Part shown: piece by piece, positions 32,658 to 42,082 of the stretch
How the letters are laid out: the number at the start of each line of letters is the position of its first letter
How positions within the stretch are numbered: the stretch's first letter is position 1
DNA from: Pantoea sp. BAV 3049
Lineage (GTDB): Bacteria; Pseudomonadota; Gammaproteobacteria; Enterobacterales; Enterobacteriaceae
Direction: 5' to 3'
DNA: 64,000 nucleotides
NCBI RefSeq assembly: GCF_009765445.1
Contig: NZ_WHOY01000031.1
Coordinates: 1,118,959 to 1,182,958, forward strand
The notes under the pieces: generated by a model
The model's input: only the letters and a program-made list of their open reading frames with translations
Told to the model about the DNA's origin: nothing
The model's database searches: none
Position numbers and translations under genes: made by a program

Positions 32658-32744
32658 CCCCTCCGGCGGTACGGCGTGAATACGTCCATGTAGCCTTGAT
32701 TGCCGCGTCCATGCGGCAAACATCCGACAGAGGGGGAACTGACC
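32649..32744. repeat. Palindromic intergenic repeat, copy 1
   Basis: Perfect 15-bp inverted ends GGTCAGTTCCCCCTC (32649-32663) and GAGGGGGAACTGACC (32730-32744) enclose a core with GGCGTGAA (32673-32680), CCTTGA (32694-32699) and an inner hairpin TGCCGC-gtccat-GCGGCA (32701-32718). The core matches copy 2 at 36620-36720 read on the opposite strand. About 96 bp and non-coding; MITE-like in shape. Confidence 0.75.
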
Positions 32745-32884
32745 GCCACCCGCGAACTTCAGAGTTGTTGGGGAGTAAAATGCCTGCACTAAAGAGACTC
32801 TTTCAGACTGCAATACTATTTGGTGCCGACTAAAAACAGCATAGAAAATTGGTCTTACAGTGGATAGCCAGGCAAATATCAGAA

Positions 32885-33805
32885 TCAATGACGGATTTGC
32901 GCCAGTTCGTCTTCAGTAAGACCGGTCATCGTCATGACGGTATTGCGATCGAGACCACTCTGCAGCATAGTCCTGGCAACTTCGAGTTTACCCTCGATTA
33001 TGCCTTCACTTCGGCCTTCTGCTCGTCCCTCCTTGATCCCTTCCGCTCGCCCTTTCTGTTCGAGCTGCTGCGCTATGGTCATCAGTGTGTCTCCATGTTG
33101 CGGCACCCGCAGTGCCAGTTCGCGTACAAAGACTTCGAAGTCTGAAGACTCCCCAGTCACTATTAAATAGTGTATCAGCGCCTTTATCTGCGGTGAAGAG
33201 AGATAATCAGCCATCAGCAATGTGGCCAGTCGGTCCATCAGGACTGAAATGTCACGCTGGTGAATATGCTTCTGCAGCAATGTCAGTGCTGCCATCCTTC
33301 GATGCTGCATAATTTCATCGTCAGGAATAACCGTAACATCTACCAGCGGCAGCGTTCCGCCATAAAGTTTGCCTGCCAGCTCTGGGTCATCAAATTCGTC
33401 CAGCCAGCATGTAGACCAAGGATAGGGGCTGCGTTTGCCGGCATAAAACAGCATGGGGATCACCAGTGGCAACTTCTTGTGACCCGCTTCGAGATGGCGC
33501 TGCATCGCGGCCACCGCATAGCGTATAAGGCGAAACGCCATATGCTTATCCGGCGAAGACTGATGCTCGATTAAGACATGAACATAGCCATCGCCATCAG
33601 TAGTTTTAAGACTGTAAAGAACATCGCTGAAAAACTGGCGAAGATCATCCTCAACAAATGAACCGGACTCTAACTTAAGGGTACTGAGGTCGCATTTTGC
33701 GCGCAATTCCGCAGGAAGGTGCAATTCCATAAAATCATGGGCGACTTCAGGATGCGTCAGAAACTGACGAAATGTGGCATCGTGAAGTGTTGTTGTGCTG
33801 TTCAT
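32885..33805 (-). CDS. Rpn-family recombination-promoting nuclease / putative transposase
   Basis: 306-aa member of the Rpn (YhgA-like, transposase_31) family. PD-(D/E)XK nuclease residues are seen as D61 (FFSDVLY) and E80-x-Q82 (LIEHQSS), followed by the family block MAFRLIRYAVAAMQ. Near residues 252-275 is a run of Gly-Arg-Ala/Ser-Glu-Gly units (KGRAEGIKEGRAEGRSEG), typical of the family's variable tail. E. coli Rpn proteins promote RecA-independent recombination and are implicated in phage restriction. No terminal inverted repeats or transposition scar flank it. Confidence 0.88.
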   Translation of the reverse strand: MNSTTTLHDATFRQFLTHPEVAHDFMELHLPAELRAKCDLSTLKLESGSFVEDDLRQFFSDVLYSLKTTDGDGYVHVLIEHQSSPDKHMAFRLIRYAVAAMQRHLEAGHKKLPLVIPMLFYAGKRSPYPWSTCWLDEFDDPELAGKLYGGTLPLVDVTVIPDDEIMQHRRMAALTLLQKHIHQRDISVLMDRLATLLMADYLSSPQIKALIHYLIVTGESSDFEVFVRELALRVPQHGDTLMTIAQQLEQKGRAEGIKEGRAEGRSEGIIEGKLEVARTMLQSGLDRNTVMTMTGLTEDELAQIRH

Positions 33806-34253
33806 ATTATTCCCTGGCTGACAGCCTTTAAATTACGTGAATAACCGCAACATTAAGCTTTCTCATTTTAACTAAAATTAAAATTTATGATAAAGATTAA
33901 TTACAAGCCATTGACCACCATTTAAAACAAATTCACAATACATTTTAACCCCTCGAAGAAACCTTCCAAAGAAAATAATTAACTACCCTGTCTTTTTTCG
34001 ACAAAAACTGGATACACCTTCGAATAAATGATGAAATACGCCACGTTATTGCATTATTTTACTATCGAGATTCCAGAACAAAATGAAGCATCAAATCATT
34101 GAACAGAAAACGATTTATACAGTATTGACGGGAAAGACAAGAGGGATATAGTGGATGGGCACCGAATAAATAAGGTGGCAGTAAATAGCGAGACCCGCCA
34201 GTGCTTGGAACCACTGACGAGCCTCTGACCACAATGTTAAGGAGACTAACACC
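33806..34253. other. AT-rich gap upstream of the 153-aa gene
   Basis: 448 bp, AT-rich especially at 33840-34070. It contains the divergent promoters for the Rpn gene and the following gene. I see no supported gene in it. Confidence 0.6.
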
Positions 34254-34715
34254 ATGGCTGTAAATCAGTTTACTCAAACTCGTCCTGAATTTATACATCT
34301 TTCCCCGCTAACCAGCGGAATGGACTTTATCGATCTGGCGGAATATAACGAGCGTCTCGTTTCGGTGCTGATGGAAACGGATATTTCTGCGGAGCGCTTC
34401 GCAATTTATGAAAAAATAGCAGGCAGTCTGGAGCATTTACAGTTGGCTTTTGACGAACCTGTTCCTGATTATCGACTTCCGCAGCTCACGGCGGCAGAGG
34501 TTACGGATTTTCATAACACTGCGTTCGTCGCAGAGCCTGAAATCATCACCCGATACTGTCGTGCCTTAACTCAGATATTACGTAACCGTGCGGCAGATTC
34601 AGATACGCAGGAAGTGCTTACCGAATTGCTGTTCGATCTGGTGAGCTTCTTGGTTGAGGATCTTAAAGCACCCCGCTATATCGAGACGTACAGCGGCTTA
34701 GTCCAGGTCAGGTAA
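34254..34715 (+). CDS. Protein of unknown function (153 aa)
   Basis: I do not recognise this protein. It starts MAVNQFTQTRPEFIHL after a good AAGGAG site (34240-34245) and is followed by a terminator-like hairpin, so it looks expressed and intact. Predicted mostly helical and acidic (many Asp/Glu, for instance in LLFDLVSFLVEDLK), soluble, no signal peptide or membrane segment, no cysteine-rich motif (one Cys). It is single-gene, in accessory DNA next to an Rpn nuclease and a degraded defence-type locus. Confidence 0.7.
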   Translation: MAVNQFTQTRPEFIHLSPLTSGMDFIDLAEYNERLVSVLMETDISAERFAIYEKIAGSLEHLQLAFDEPVPDYRLPQLTAAEVTDFHNTAFVAEPEIITRYCRALTQILRNRAADSDTQEVLTELLFDLVSFLVEDLKAPRYIETYSGLVQVR

Positions 34716-34722
34716 AAGATGT

Positions 34723-34766
34723 CCTTCTGCCACTGAAACGGGGCTGTTTATGTGGCAGAAGGGGTT
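34723..34766 (+). terminator. Terminator of the 153-aa gene
   Basis: CCTTCTGCCA (34723-34732) and TGGCAGAAGG (34753-34762) form a perfect 10-bp stem with a 20-nt loop, then GGTTTTCC. Confidence 0.65.
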
Positions 34767-34901
34767 TTCCATCCCGCTGTAGTGACCCTGCCGCAGAATC
34801 GTTTTAAATAATTCCAAATATATTCTTGATGGTTCTGACGTGCACCCATTGTTCAACACACAGTGAGGTATTTAATGTCCGATTGTGACGCAATGACCAC
34901 G

Positions 34902-34925
34902 GTCCGCTGTGAACCTAAAGCGGAC
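34902..34925. repeat. Small hairpin GTCCGCT...AGCGGAC, left copy
   Basis: 7-bp perfect stem around a 10-nt loop. A related sequence (CGTCCGCTTC...AAAGCCGATG) lies at 36341-36365, on the other side of the degraded locus. Confidence 0.5.
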
Positions 34926-35177
34926 TTAATTGCATTATTGAAATCTACGATCATCATCAGACCACGGTAAATAAAAACCAGAATAAAATAAACCCACTCT
35001 AATCTACAAGGATATAGACAAATAGAGTTCAACCAGGCATTTTAACATGCGGGCGTAGGAACAAGATATAATTGAGGTTAAAACTATCCATAGGCACATA
35101 TACTTTGAGTCGATTCTGGACAAATCGACTCAAATTAAAAACACATGAACTTCACTTACTAACAGGAAATTTTTCGA

Positions 35178-36069
35178 TTATTTATACCACTCTGCCTTAA
35201 TTCCAGCAAAGTCCATGAATTTCCATTCCTCCTTCCAGAGTTGCCAGTAAGGGATATCACTAGAAGATGGGGAGTGTGTACAAGGTTCAATTTGGACGAT
35301 TGAGGGAAGAATTATTGATTCACCGACTAGTAATGCCTCCCCCTGACGGAAGGATGTCATTTTATCGATTAACGAACCGAGCGAGTCTGGAAGTAACTTT
35401 TTAACGTAACCTTGATCTGCCGGGTTGGTTAAGCGCATAGCAACAAAGTTGCTGCATTGAGCGATTTTTTTGAGCAGCCTCGGTTGAAAGTTCGCGTATA
35501 ACAGCTAGAGAGTTGTTGTAATAAAAGTATTCTGCTGAAAACGGCTTAGCATTAAAGATCGTTTGAAGAATGTCGATCACTTCACGAAACTGTGTGTCAA
35601 ACTCTACTGCTCTGATGTTTATGGTTAACCGCTTCAGGAACTCTTCCAGATCTGCATCGGTAAGTTGTAAGTCCTGATGATGGTGGTAGGTGACTTTTTC
35701 TTTGGTGTAGGTTAGGAAATGCGTCTTTAGGAAATCAATGTCTATCTCTTCATCTAACTTTTCTTGACCAGATGCATAGTGTCCGTAAATTGAGTAAAAG
35801 ATTTTTGGCTTCGTACCTGCCAGCGTTTCCTTGAAATGTGATAGCATATGCTTAATCGCATCTTTTATAACAGAGTGGTTATATTCGGTCTTGGCGTAAT
35901 ATTTGCATTGTGTGGCGGTGACTTCAGAAGCGGTTCGAATATCAATGTCCTCAGTGCATTCGATTTCAACAGATTCGTCTAAGGATGTTAGATTCAAGAT
36001 GCTGAGAATAGTCAGATCGAATTGGTAAAAATAACCTCGTATTGTGTCAACTGCACTTCTTTCGGCCAT
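35178..36069 (-). pseudogene. Fused remnant: DUF4297/Cap4-like nuclease N-terminus joined out of frame to a HerA-like ATPase C-terminus
   Basis: The 5' part (from ATG 36069, MAERSAVDTIRGYFYQF) encodes about 200 residues like the N-terminal nuclease domain of DUF4297-type proteins: E40-D41 (IECTEDIDI) and Q54-x-K56 (TQCKYY) fit a PD-(D/E)XK site. At 35465-35471 a run of seven A on the coding strand marks a frame change. The other frame continues KIAQCSNFVAMRLTNP...LPDSLGSL...GEALLVGE...WKEEW to 35178, which is the C-terminal part of a HerA/DUF87 hexameric ATPase. The rest of both proteins is missing. DUF4297 and HerA are known as a paired anti-phage system; family calls are from recalled motifs. 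Confidence 0.65.
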
Positions 36070-36340
36070 AGCATATCCAATAGTTATCGTTGATATTTTC
36101 TTTGAAATTACTAATTTCCACATTTAACATGCATGCTGCAAGCAGATGCATAGTCAAAATGCTGGTCATCGAGAATGTTAAAGGAAATCAGAAAATAGCA
36201 ATCTTAAATAAGCATCCTCGCGGGAATCCTCGAAATCATACATCTTAATAAGCTATAAAATGCTATTCATAGTCATAAAATGAGAACCAGTTAACATAAG
36301 TTTCATTGGTTTACTCATTACGCAGTATACGTGTTATCAA

Positions 36341-36365
36341 CGTCCGCTTCTGGCACAAAGCCGAT
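36341..36365. repeat. Small hairpin CGTCCGCTTC...AAAGCCGATG, right copy
   Basis: Imperfect stem (one mismatch) of the same type as 34902-34925. The motif is also the source of spurious short frames reading like SASGTK. Confidence 0.4.
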
Positions 36366-36619
36366 GAACTGCGCTTGTACAACAACTTGTGTGATGGTAA
36401 ATACAAAGTTGGATGGCTCAGCCCTGGCATCATCCCAACCATACAAAACTCTTTTGCCAAAACGCCACCGTATGGTTCATCGGTCCATTTTATCTGGAAG
36501 ACCATTTTATGAATTTGTCTCCAGCACCTGAAACTCCCCCACCGGTTTCTGAGCATTTAGTAAGAAAAAGCCAAAATCTAAAGCATCACCTCATCACAGC
36601 AACACCATAGCTTCTGACA

Positions 36620-36720
36620 GGAGGGGTTATCCGGATAAGCGGACTGTGTCGCGCATGGACGCGCGACTCAAGCCATCAGGGATGATTTCACGGCGTGTCC
36701 GTGTTCCGGATACCCCCTCC
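36620..36720. repeat. Palindromic intergenic repeat, copy 2
   Basis: Inverted ends GGAGGGGTTATCCGGA (36620-36635) and TCCGGATACCCCCTCC (36705-36720) match at 15 of 16 positions. The inside has a hairpin GTCGCGC-atggac-GCGCGAC (36648-36667). On the opposite strand the core reads CGCCGTGAAA...GGCTTGA...GCGTCCATGCGC, parallel to copy 1 at 32649-32744, while the outer arms differ. Confidence 0.75.
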
Positions 36721-36876
36721 AGCGAACTCATGAACCTGAAGCGACCTCCCCAACTTACCGCGAATCCAAATTATCCCAATCCAACTAAGCCAGCAGCGAC
36801 ACTCCCTTGTAAACAGCAATTATGAGCCGTCACCAAACCGAAGCACCATCCCATCACTCGACCTCCAAACTCAACA

Positions 36877-36949
36877 CAAAAAAAACGGGCTCCAGACTCT
36901 GACCCGCCACAAGGATCGCTCCCTATAACAGTTCAAAGTCCGGAGCCCG
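36877..36949 (-). terminator. Terminator of accA
   Basis: AGTCCGGAGCCCG (36937-36949) pairs with CGGGCTCCAGACT (36886-36898), one G-U type mismatch, 38-nt loop, followed on the minus strand by eight T (36885-36878). Confidence 0.75.
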
Positions 36950-36971
36950 CTTTATGCGAGCCTGTCAGCTA

Positions 36972-37931
36972 TCAGGCGTAGCCGTAGTTCATCAGGCGCT
37001 GGTAACGACGATCCAGCAGCTCTTCTTTACTCAGTACGTCCAGATCCGCCAGATCCGCCAGCAGCTGCTCCTTCAGTGATGCGCCAATCGCTACCGGGTT
37101 GCGGTGTGCACCACCCAGCGGCTCAGGGATCACCGTGTCGATCAGCTTCAGCTCTTTCAGACGCGGAGCAATGATGCCCATCGCTTCTGCCGCCAGCGGC
37201 GCTTTATCAGCGCTTTTCCACAGGATCGACGCACAGCCTTCCGGTGAGATCACCGAGTAGGTGCTGTACTGCAGCATGTTCACCTTATCGCCAACGCCGA
37301 TAGCCAGTGCACCACCGGAACCGCCTTCACCGATTACGGTACAGATCACTGGTACTTTCAGGCAGGACATCTCACGCAGGTTGCGTGCGATAGCCTCAGA
37401 TTGTCCACGCTCTTCCGCACCCACACCAGGGTAAGCGCCTGGGGTGTCGATAAAGGTAATGATCGGCATATTGAAACGCTCGGCCATCTCCATCAGGCGC
37501 AGCGCTTTGCGGTACCCCTCTGGTGCCGGCATCCCAAAGTTGCGACGAATTTTCTCTTTGGTTTCGCGGCCTTTCTGATGACCAATGATCATCACCGGGC
37601 GACCGTCCAGACGAGCAATACCGCCCACAATGGCTTTATCGTCCGCATAGGCGCGATCGCCAGCCAGCTCGTCAAAATCGGTAAATACGTTGCGGACATA
37701 GTCCAGCGTGTAAGGACGCAATGGATGACGCGCCAGCTGGGCAATCTGCCATGCACCCAAATCGGAGAAGATCTTACGGGTCAGCTCAACGCTTTTTTCG
37801 CGCAGACGCTGCACTTCTTCATCCAGATTAATATCCAGTTTTTCATCCTGACGGCCAACCGACTTGAGCGAATCAATTTTCGCTTCAAGCTCTGCGATTG
37901 GCTGTTCGAAATCCAGGTAATTAAGACTCAT
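36972..37931 (-). CDS. accA: Acetyl-CoA carboxylase carboxyltransferase subunit alpha
   Basis: With AccD it transfers CO2 from biotin to acetyl-CoA, starting fatty-acid synthesis. 319 aa, as in E. coli. Conserved crotonase-fold blocks [18 protein letters not shown] and [15 protein letters not shown] form the oxyanion and carboxybiotin sites. Last gene of the lpx-dnaE block, 12 bp after dnaE. Confidence 0.98.
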   Translation of the reverse strand: MSLNYLDFEQPIAELEAKIDSLKSVGRQDEKLDINLDEEVQRLREKSVELTRKIFSDLGAWQIAQLARHPLRPYTLDYVRNVFTDFDELAGDRAYADDKAIVGGIARLDGRPVMIIGHQKGRETKEKIRRNFGMPAPEGYRKALRLMEMAERFNMPIITFIDTPGAYPGVGAEERGQSEAIARNLREMSCLKVPVICTVIGEGGSGGALAIGVGDKVNMLQYSTYSVISPEGCASILWKSADKAPLAAEAMGIIAPRLKELKLIDTVIPEPLGGAHRNPVAIGASLKEQLLADLADLDVLSKEELLDRRYQRLMNYGYA

Positions 37932-37943
37932 AATATTCCTGTT

Positions 37944-40900
37944 TTAGTCAAACTCCAGTTCCACCTGCTCCGACCCTATCAGCGACCGCAGTTCGTTTAA
38001 TAAACGATCGCAGGGCGACACGCGCCACGCTGCGCCAAAGCGCAGCTTCACTCGCGCATCCTCTCTCTGGTAGTAGAGATGTACCGGAATGGTCCCCGAA
38101 CGGTGGGGTTCCAGTGACTGACGGAGACGGTTCAAAAGCTGGTCATCAATTTGCCTGTCCGTCAGCGAGATAGCAAGCCCACGTGCATATTTTTCACGGG
38201 CTTCATCAATGTCCATCACATCGCGGGCGGTCATTTTAAGCCCCCCGCTGAAGTCATCGAAGCTGACCTGTCCGCTGACGATCAGGATACGGTCTTTTTC
38301 CAGCAAATGCTGGAACTTGTCTAAAGCATCTGTAAATAACATCACTTCCAGTCGACCGGATCGATCGTCCAGGGTACAGATGCCAATCCGGTTACCGCGT
38401 TTTGTTACCATCACGCGGGCCGCCACCACCAGACCAACCGCCATGGTGACTTCACCACGTCTGGTCGGGTGCATGTCTTTCAGGCGCATTCCCCCAACGT
38501 AGCGCTCGATCTCTTTCAGATACTGATTGATCGGGTGCCCGGTTAAGTAAAGCCCTAATGTTTCTCTTTCGCCATCCAACTGAACCTGTTCCGGCCAGCG
38601 GGTCACGTCAGCATAAGATTGTTCAATCTGCTCCGGCTCATCCGCCAGCACGCCAAACATATCTGCCTGGCCAATCGCCTCTGCTTTGGCATGCTGATCG
38701 GCAGCCTTCAGCGCATCGCTCAGCGCACTCATCAGGGCTGCACGGTGCGGACCAAGACGGTCAAACGCACCGGACATGATCAGCTTCTCCAGCACGCGAC
38801 GATTCAGCTTTTTAGTATCGGTGCGCGCGCAGAGGTCGAACAGCTCGCGGAAATAGCCGCCCTGATTACGGGCTTCCAGAATCGCCTCAATCGGGCCTTC
38901 ACCCACACCTTTGATTGCGCCAATACCGTAGACGATTTCGCCATCGCCATTGACATGGAACGGGTACAGGCCAGAGTTGATATCCGGCGGCAGCACCTTC
39001 AGGCCCATGCGCCAGCACTCGTCCACCAGCCCAACCACTTTCTCGGTGTTGTCCATATCGGCGGTCATTACCGCTGCCATAAACTCGGCAGGATAGTGCG
39101 CTTTCAGCCACAACGTCTGGTAAGAGACCAGCGCATACGCAGCGGAGTGAGATTTGTTGAAGCCATAACCGGCGAATTTCTCCACCAGGTCAAAGATCTT
39201 AATCGCCAGCTCGCCGTCCACCCCACGCGCTTTCGCACCATCCTCAAAACCACCGCGCTGCTTCGCCATCTCGACCGGGTTCTTTTTACCCATCGCACGA
39301 CGCAACATATCCGCGCCGCCCAGGCTGTAGCCTGCCAGCACCTGAGCAATCTGCATCACCTGTTCCTGATACAGGATGATGCCGTAGGTTGGCTCCAGTA
39401 CCGGCTTCAGCGACTCGTGCTGCCACTGGATATCCGGATAGGAAATCTCTTCGCGGCCATGCTTACGGTCAATAAAGTTATCGACCATGCCAGACTGCAA
39501 CGGACCCGGGCGGAACAGGGCCACCAGAGCGATCATATCTTCGAAGCAGTCAGGCTTCAGACGTTTAATCAGATCTTTCATGCCGCGCGATTCAAGCTGG
39601 AAGACCGCGGTGGTTTCCGAGCGCTGCAGCATATCGAAACTTTTCTTGTCATCAAGCGGGATTGCCGCGATATCCAGCGGCGGCTCGCCCTGTTTCTCGC
39701 GACGGGCGTTGATCATCTCCAGCGCCCAGTCGATGATGGTCAGCGTGCGCAGCCCGAGGAAGTCGAACTTCACCAGGCCAGCATATTCCACGTCATTCTT
39801 GTCGAACTGGGTGACCGGGTGATTACCGTTTTCATCACAGTAGAGCGGCGCAAAGTCAGTGATCTGCGTGGGGGCGATGACCACCCCCCCGGCGTGTTTA
39901 CCGGCGTTACGTGTGACCCCTTCCAGCTTGCGCGCCATGTCGATCAGCGCTTTAACTTCTTCATCTGCTTCATAAATTTCTGGCAGCTGCGGTTCGGCTG
40001 CAAAGGCTTTCTCCAGCGTCATGCCCGGGTCTGGCGGCACCAGCTTGGAGATACGATCGACGAATCCGTACGGATGCCCCAGCACGCGCCCCACATCGCG
40101 GATTACCGCTTTGGCTGCCATGGTACCGAAGGTAATAATCTGGGATACCGCTTTGCGGCCATACATCTCGGCCACGTGCTCAATCACCAGGTCACGTTTT
40201 TCCATGCAGAAGTCGACGTCGAAGTCGGGCATCGAAACACGTTCCGGGTTGAGGAAACGTTCGAACAGCAGGTCAAATTCCAGCGGGTCGAGGTCGGTGA
40301 TTTTCAGCGCATAGGCCACCAGCGAACCGGCACCGGAACCACGTCCCGGCCCTACCGGCACGTCGTTATCCTTCGACCACTGGATAAACTCCATAACGAT
40401 CAGGAAGTAGCCGGGGAAACCCATCTGGTTAATAACGTTCAGCTCGATTTCAAGGCGTTCGTCATATTCCGGCCTTTTCTGCGCCCGCACTTCCGCATCC
40501 GGGTACAGGAATTCCAGACGCTCTTCCAGGCCCTCGCGGGATTTCGCCACCAGGAAGTCTTCGGTGGTCATGTCACCGGTCGGGAACTGCGGCAGGAAGT
40601 ATTCACCCAGGCGGATGGTGACGTTACAACGCCTGGCAATTTCTACGCTGTTTTCCAGCGCTTCAGGGATGTCTGAGAACAGCTCACACATCTCCTCTTC
40701 GGTACGCAGATATTGCTGAGGGCTGTACAGGCGCGGACGTTTGGGATCGTCAAGAGTGAAGCCATCGTGAATGGCAACGCGGATTTCATGCGCGTCAAAG
40801 TCCCCTTCCTCAAGGAAGCAGACTTCATTAGTGGCCACGACCGGGATACCTTCGGCAATCGCCAGCTCAACCGCAGCATGCAGCCAGGTTTCTTCATCCG

Positions 40901-41426
40901 GCCGGCCGGTGCGGGTCAGCTCAAGATAGTAACGATCCGGGAAGTGCTGCTGGTAGAACGCCAGGCATTCGGCAACCAGTACAGCATTACCGCGCAGCTG
41001 CATCTTGCCCACGTCACCACGGCGTCCCCCGGAGAGCAGGATTAATCCCTCTTTCAGATCAACCAGCCAGTCACGATCAATGATCGGTCCCGCTGCGCCA
41101 TAGCCTCGCTGGTAGGCTCTTGAAATCAGCAGCGTCAGGTTCTGGTAGCCGGTATTGTTGGCAGCCAGCACCGTCAGCTGGGACAGTTCATCGCCCATCG
41201 CCTCGCTGGCGACGTTGAAATCAGCGCCGATGATCGGCTTGATGCCCTGCCCGTGCGCGGTGCCGTAAAACTTTACCAGGCCGCACAGGTTGGTGAAGTC
41301 GGTGATACCAATAGCGGGCATGCCGAGCGCCGCCGCTTTTTTCACCAGCGGTGCAGTTTTAGCCAGTCCATCCACCATGGAGTAGTCACTGTGTACACGC
41401 AAATGAATAAAACGAGGTTCGGCCAT
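37944..41426 (-). CDS. dnaE: DNA polymerase III alpha subunit
   Basis: Replicative polymerase catalytic subunit, 1160 aa as in E. coli. Order: PHP domain (about 1-270; [13 protein letters not shown]), palm with catalytic aspartates in MPDFDVDFC (about 400), thumb and fingers, helix-hairpin-helix (about 830-900), OB fold (about 980-1070) and a C-terminal domain that binds clamp and tau. No inteins or breaks. Confidence 0.98.
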   Translation of the reverse strand: MAEPRFIHLRVHSDYSMVDGLAKTAPLVKKAAALGMPAIGITDFTNLCGLVKFYGTAHGQGIKPIIGADFNVASEAMGDELSQLTVLAANNTGYQNLTLLISRAYQRGYGAAGPIIDRDWLVDLKEGLILLSGGRRGDVGKMQLRGNAVLVAECLAFYQQHFPDRYYLELTRTGRPDEETWLHAAVELAIAEGIPVVATNEVCFLEEGDFDAHEIRVAIHDGFTLDDPKRPRLYSPQQYLRTEEEMCELFSDIPEALENSVEIARRCNVTIRLGEYFLPQFPTGDMTTEDFLVAKSREGLEERLEFLYPDAEVRAQKRPEYDERLEIELNVINQMGFPGYFLIVMEFIQWSKDNDVPVGPGRGSGAGSLVAYALKITDLDPLEFDLLFERFLNPERVSMPDFDVDFCMEKRDLVIEHVAEMYGRKAVSQIITFGTMAAKAVIRDVGRVLGHPYGFVDRISKLVPPDPGMTLEKAFAAEPQLPEIYEADEEVKALIDMARKLEGVTRNAGKHAGGVVIAPTQITDFAPLYCDENGNHPVTQFDKNDVEYAGLVKFDFLGLRTLTIIDWALEMINARREKQGEPPLDIAAIPLDDKKSFDMLQRSETTAVFQLESRGMKDLIKRLKPDCFEDMIALVALFRPGPLQSGMVDNFIDRKHGREEISYPDIQWQHESLKPVLEPTYGIILYQEQVMQIAQVLAGYSLGGADMLRRAMGKKNPVEMAKQRGGFEDGAKARGVDGELAIKIFDLVEKFAGYGFNKSHSAAYALVSYQTLWLKAHYPAEFMAAVMTADMDNTEKVVGLVDECWRMGLKVLPPDINSGLYPFHVNGDGEIVYGIGAIKGVGEGPIEAILEARNQGGYFRELFDLCARTDTKKLNRRVLEKLIMSGAFDRLGPHRAALMSALSDALKAADQHAKAEAIGQADMFGVLADEPEQIEQSYADVTRWPEQVQLDGERETLGLYLTGHPINQYLKEIERYVGGMRLKDMHPTRRGEVTMAVGLVVAARVMVTKRGNRIGICTLDDRSGRLEVMLFTDALDKFQHLLEKDRILIVSGQVSFDDFSGGLKMTARDVMDIDEAREKYARGLAISLTDRQIDDQLLNRLRQSLEPHRSGTIPVHLYYQREDARVKLRFGAAWRVSPCDRLLNELRSLIGSEQVELEFD

Positions 41427-41458
41427 AGTTGATCCCGCTTAAGGCTGAGAAATGAAAA

Positions 41459-42082
41459 TTACAGCGTGGTCGTGGCAACAGCCGCGACTTCAGCGTCCAG
41501 CAGCGCATTACGCACTGGCGCAAAACTCCGGCGATGGTATGGCGTCACACCATGCAGCGCCAGCCTCTCCATATGGAGCGCCGTCGGGTAACCTTTGTGC
41601 TGTGCAAAACCGTACTGCGGGAACAGCAGGTCCAGCTCGGCCATCTCACGGTCACGGGTGACTTTGGCGATGATGGAAGCGGCACTGATCTCAGCAACCA
41701 GGCTGTCGCCCTTCACCACGGCCTGCGACGGCATTGGCAGTGCCGGGCAGCGGTTGCCGTCTATCAGCACCATATCAGGCGTGATGGACAAACCGGCTAC
41801 CGCACGCTGCATTGCCAGCATGGTGGCGTGCAGGATATTGAGCTGGTCGATCTCTTCCGGTTCGGCGCGGCCCAGGCTCCAGCTTAACGCTTTTTCTTTG
41901 ATCTCTTCAAACAGCGCAATACGCCGTTTTTCAGATAGTTTTTTCGAATCCGCCAGCCCGATAATTGGCCTGGCCGGATCGAGGATCACCGCTGCCGTCA
42001 CGACCGCGCCGACCAGCGGGCCACGGCCCACTTCGTCCACTCCGGCAATACAGGTGGCGACAGGATAGATAAAATTGCTCAT
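41459..42082 (-). CDS. rnhB: Ribonuclease HII
   Basis: Removes ribonucleotides from RNA-DNA hybrids. Catalytic DE pair in [13 protein letters not shown] near residues 16-17 and further acids in VLIDGN and KVTRD. I take the ATG at 42082, which overlaps the lpxB stop (ATGA); a GTG two codons upstream is possible. 207 aa, slightly longer than E. coli (198). Confidence 0.96.
   Translation of the reverse strand: MSNFIYPVATCIAGVDEVGRGPLVGAVVTAAVILDPARPIIGLADSKKLSEKRRIALFEEIKEKALSWSLGRAEPEEIDQLNILHATMLAMQRAVAGLSITPDMVLIDGNRCPALPMPSQAVVKGDSLVAEISAASIIAKVTRDREMAELDLLFPQYGFAQHKGYPTALHMERLALHGVTPYHRRSFAPVRNALLDAEVAAVATTTL

Larger units (their letters stand above)
32492..32884. other. Repeat-bearing intergenic region
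   Basis: 393 bp between two genes that converge. It holds three imperfect tandem repeats (32535-32657) running into a palindromic element (32649-32744). The rest (32745-32884) shows no gene. Confidence 0.7.
34716..35177. other. Intergenic region before the degraded HerA locus
   Basis: 462 bp with a terminator at 34723-34766 and a 7-bp hairpin at 34902-34925. The remainder is AT-rich. A 32-codon frame from 34874 is not convincing as a gene. Confidence 0.6.
36070..36971. other. Gene-free region upstream of accA's 3' end
   Basis: About 900 bp. Holds the promoter area of the degraded locus (AT-rich, 36070-36300), a hairpin-like sequence at 36341-36365, palindromic repeat copy 2 (36620-36720) and the accA terminator (36877-36949). 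Short frames exist but none has convincing coding character. Confidence 0.65.

Noticed and set aside
32885-33805. Rpn gene as an intact insertion sequence
   Set aside because: No terminal inverted repeats or target duplications flank it; Rpn proteins are usually free-standing.
34874-34972. 32-codon frame MSDCDAMTT with a GAGG upstream
   Set aside because: Contains the GTCCGCT hairpin and shows no family likeness; too short to support.
36306-36610. Overlapping 65-68 codon frames, one reading STSASGTK
   Set aside because: This reading is a known artefact of the GTCCGCTTC...AAAGC intergenic motif and three frames overlap with no bias.
38619-40676. 685-codon open frame on the plus strand
   Set aside because: It is antisense to dnaE, whose alignment is unbroken; high-GC third-position bias creates such frames.
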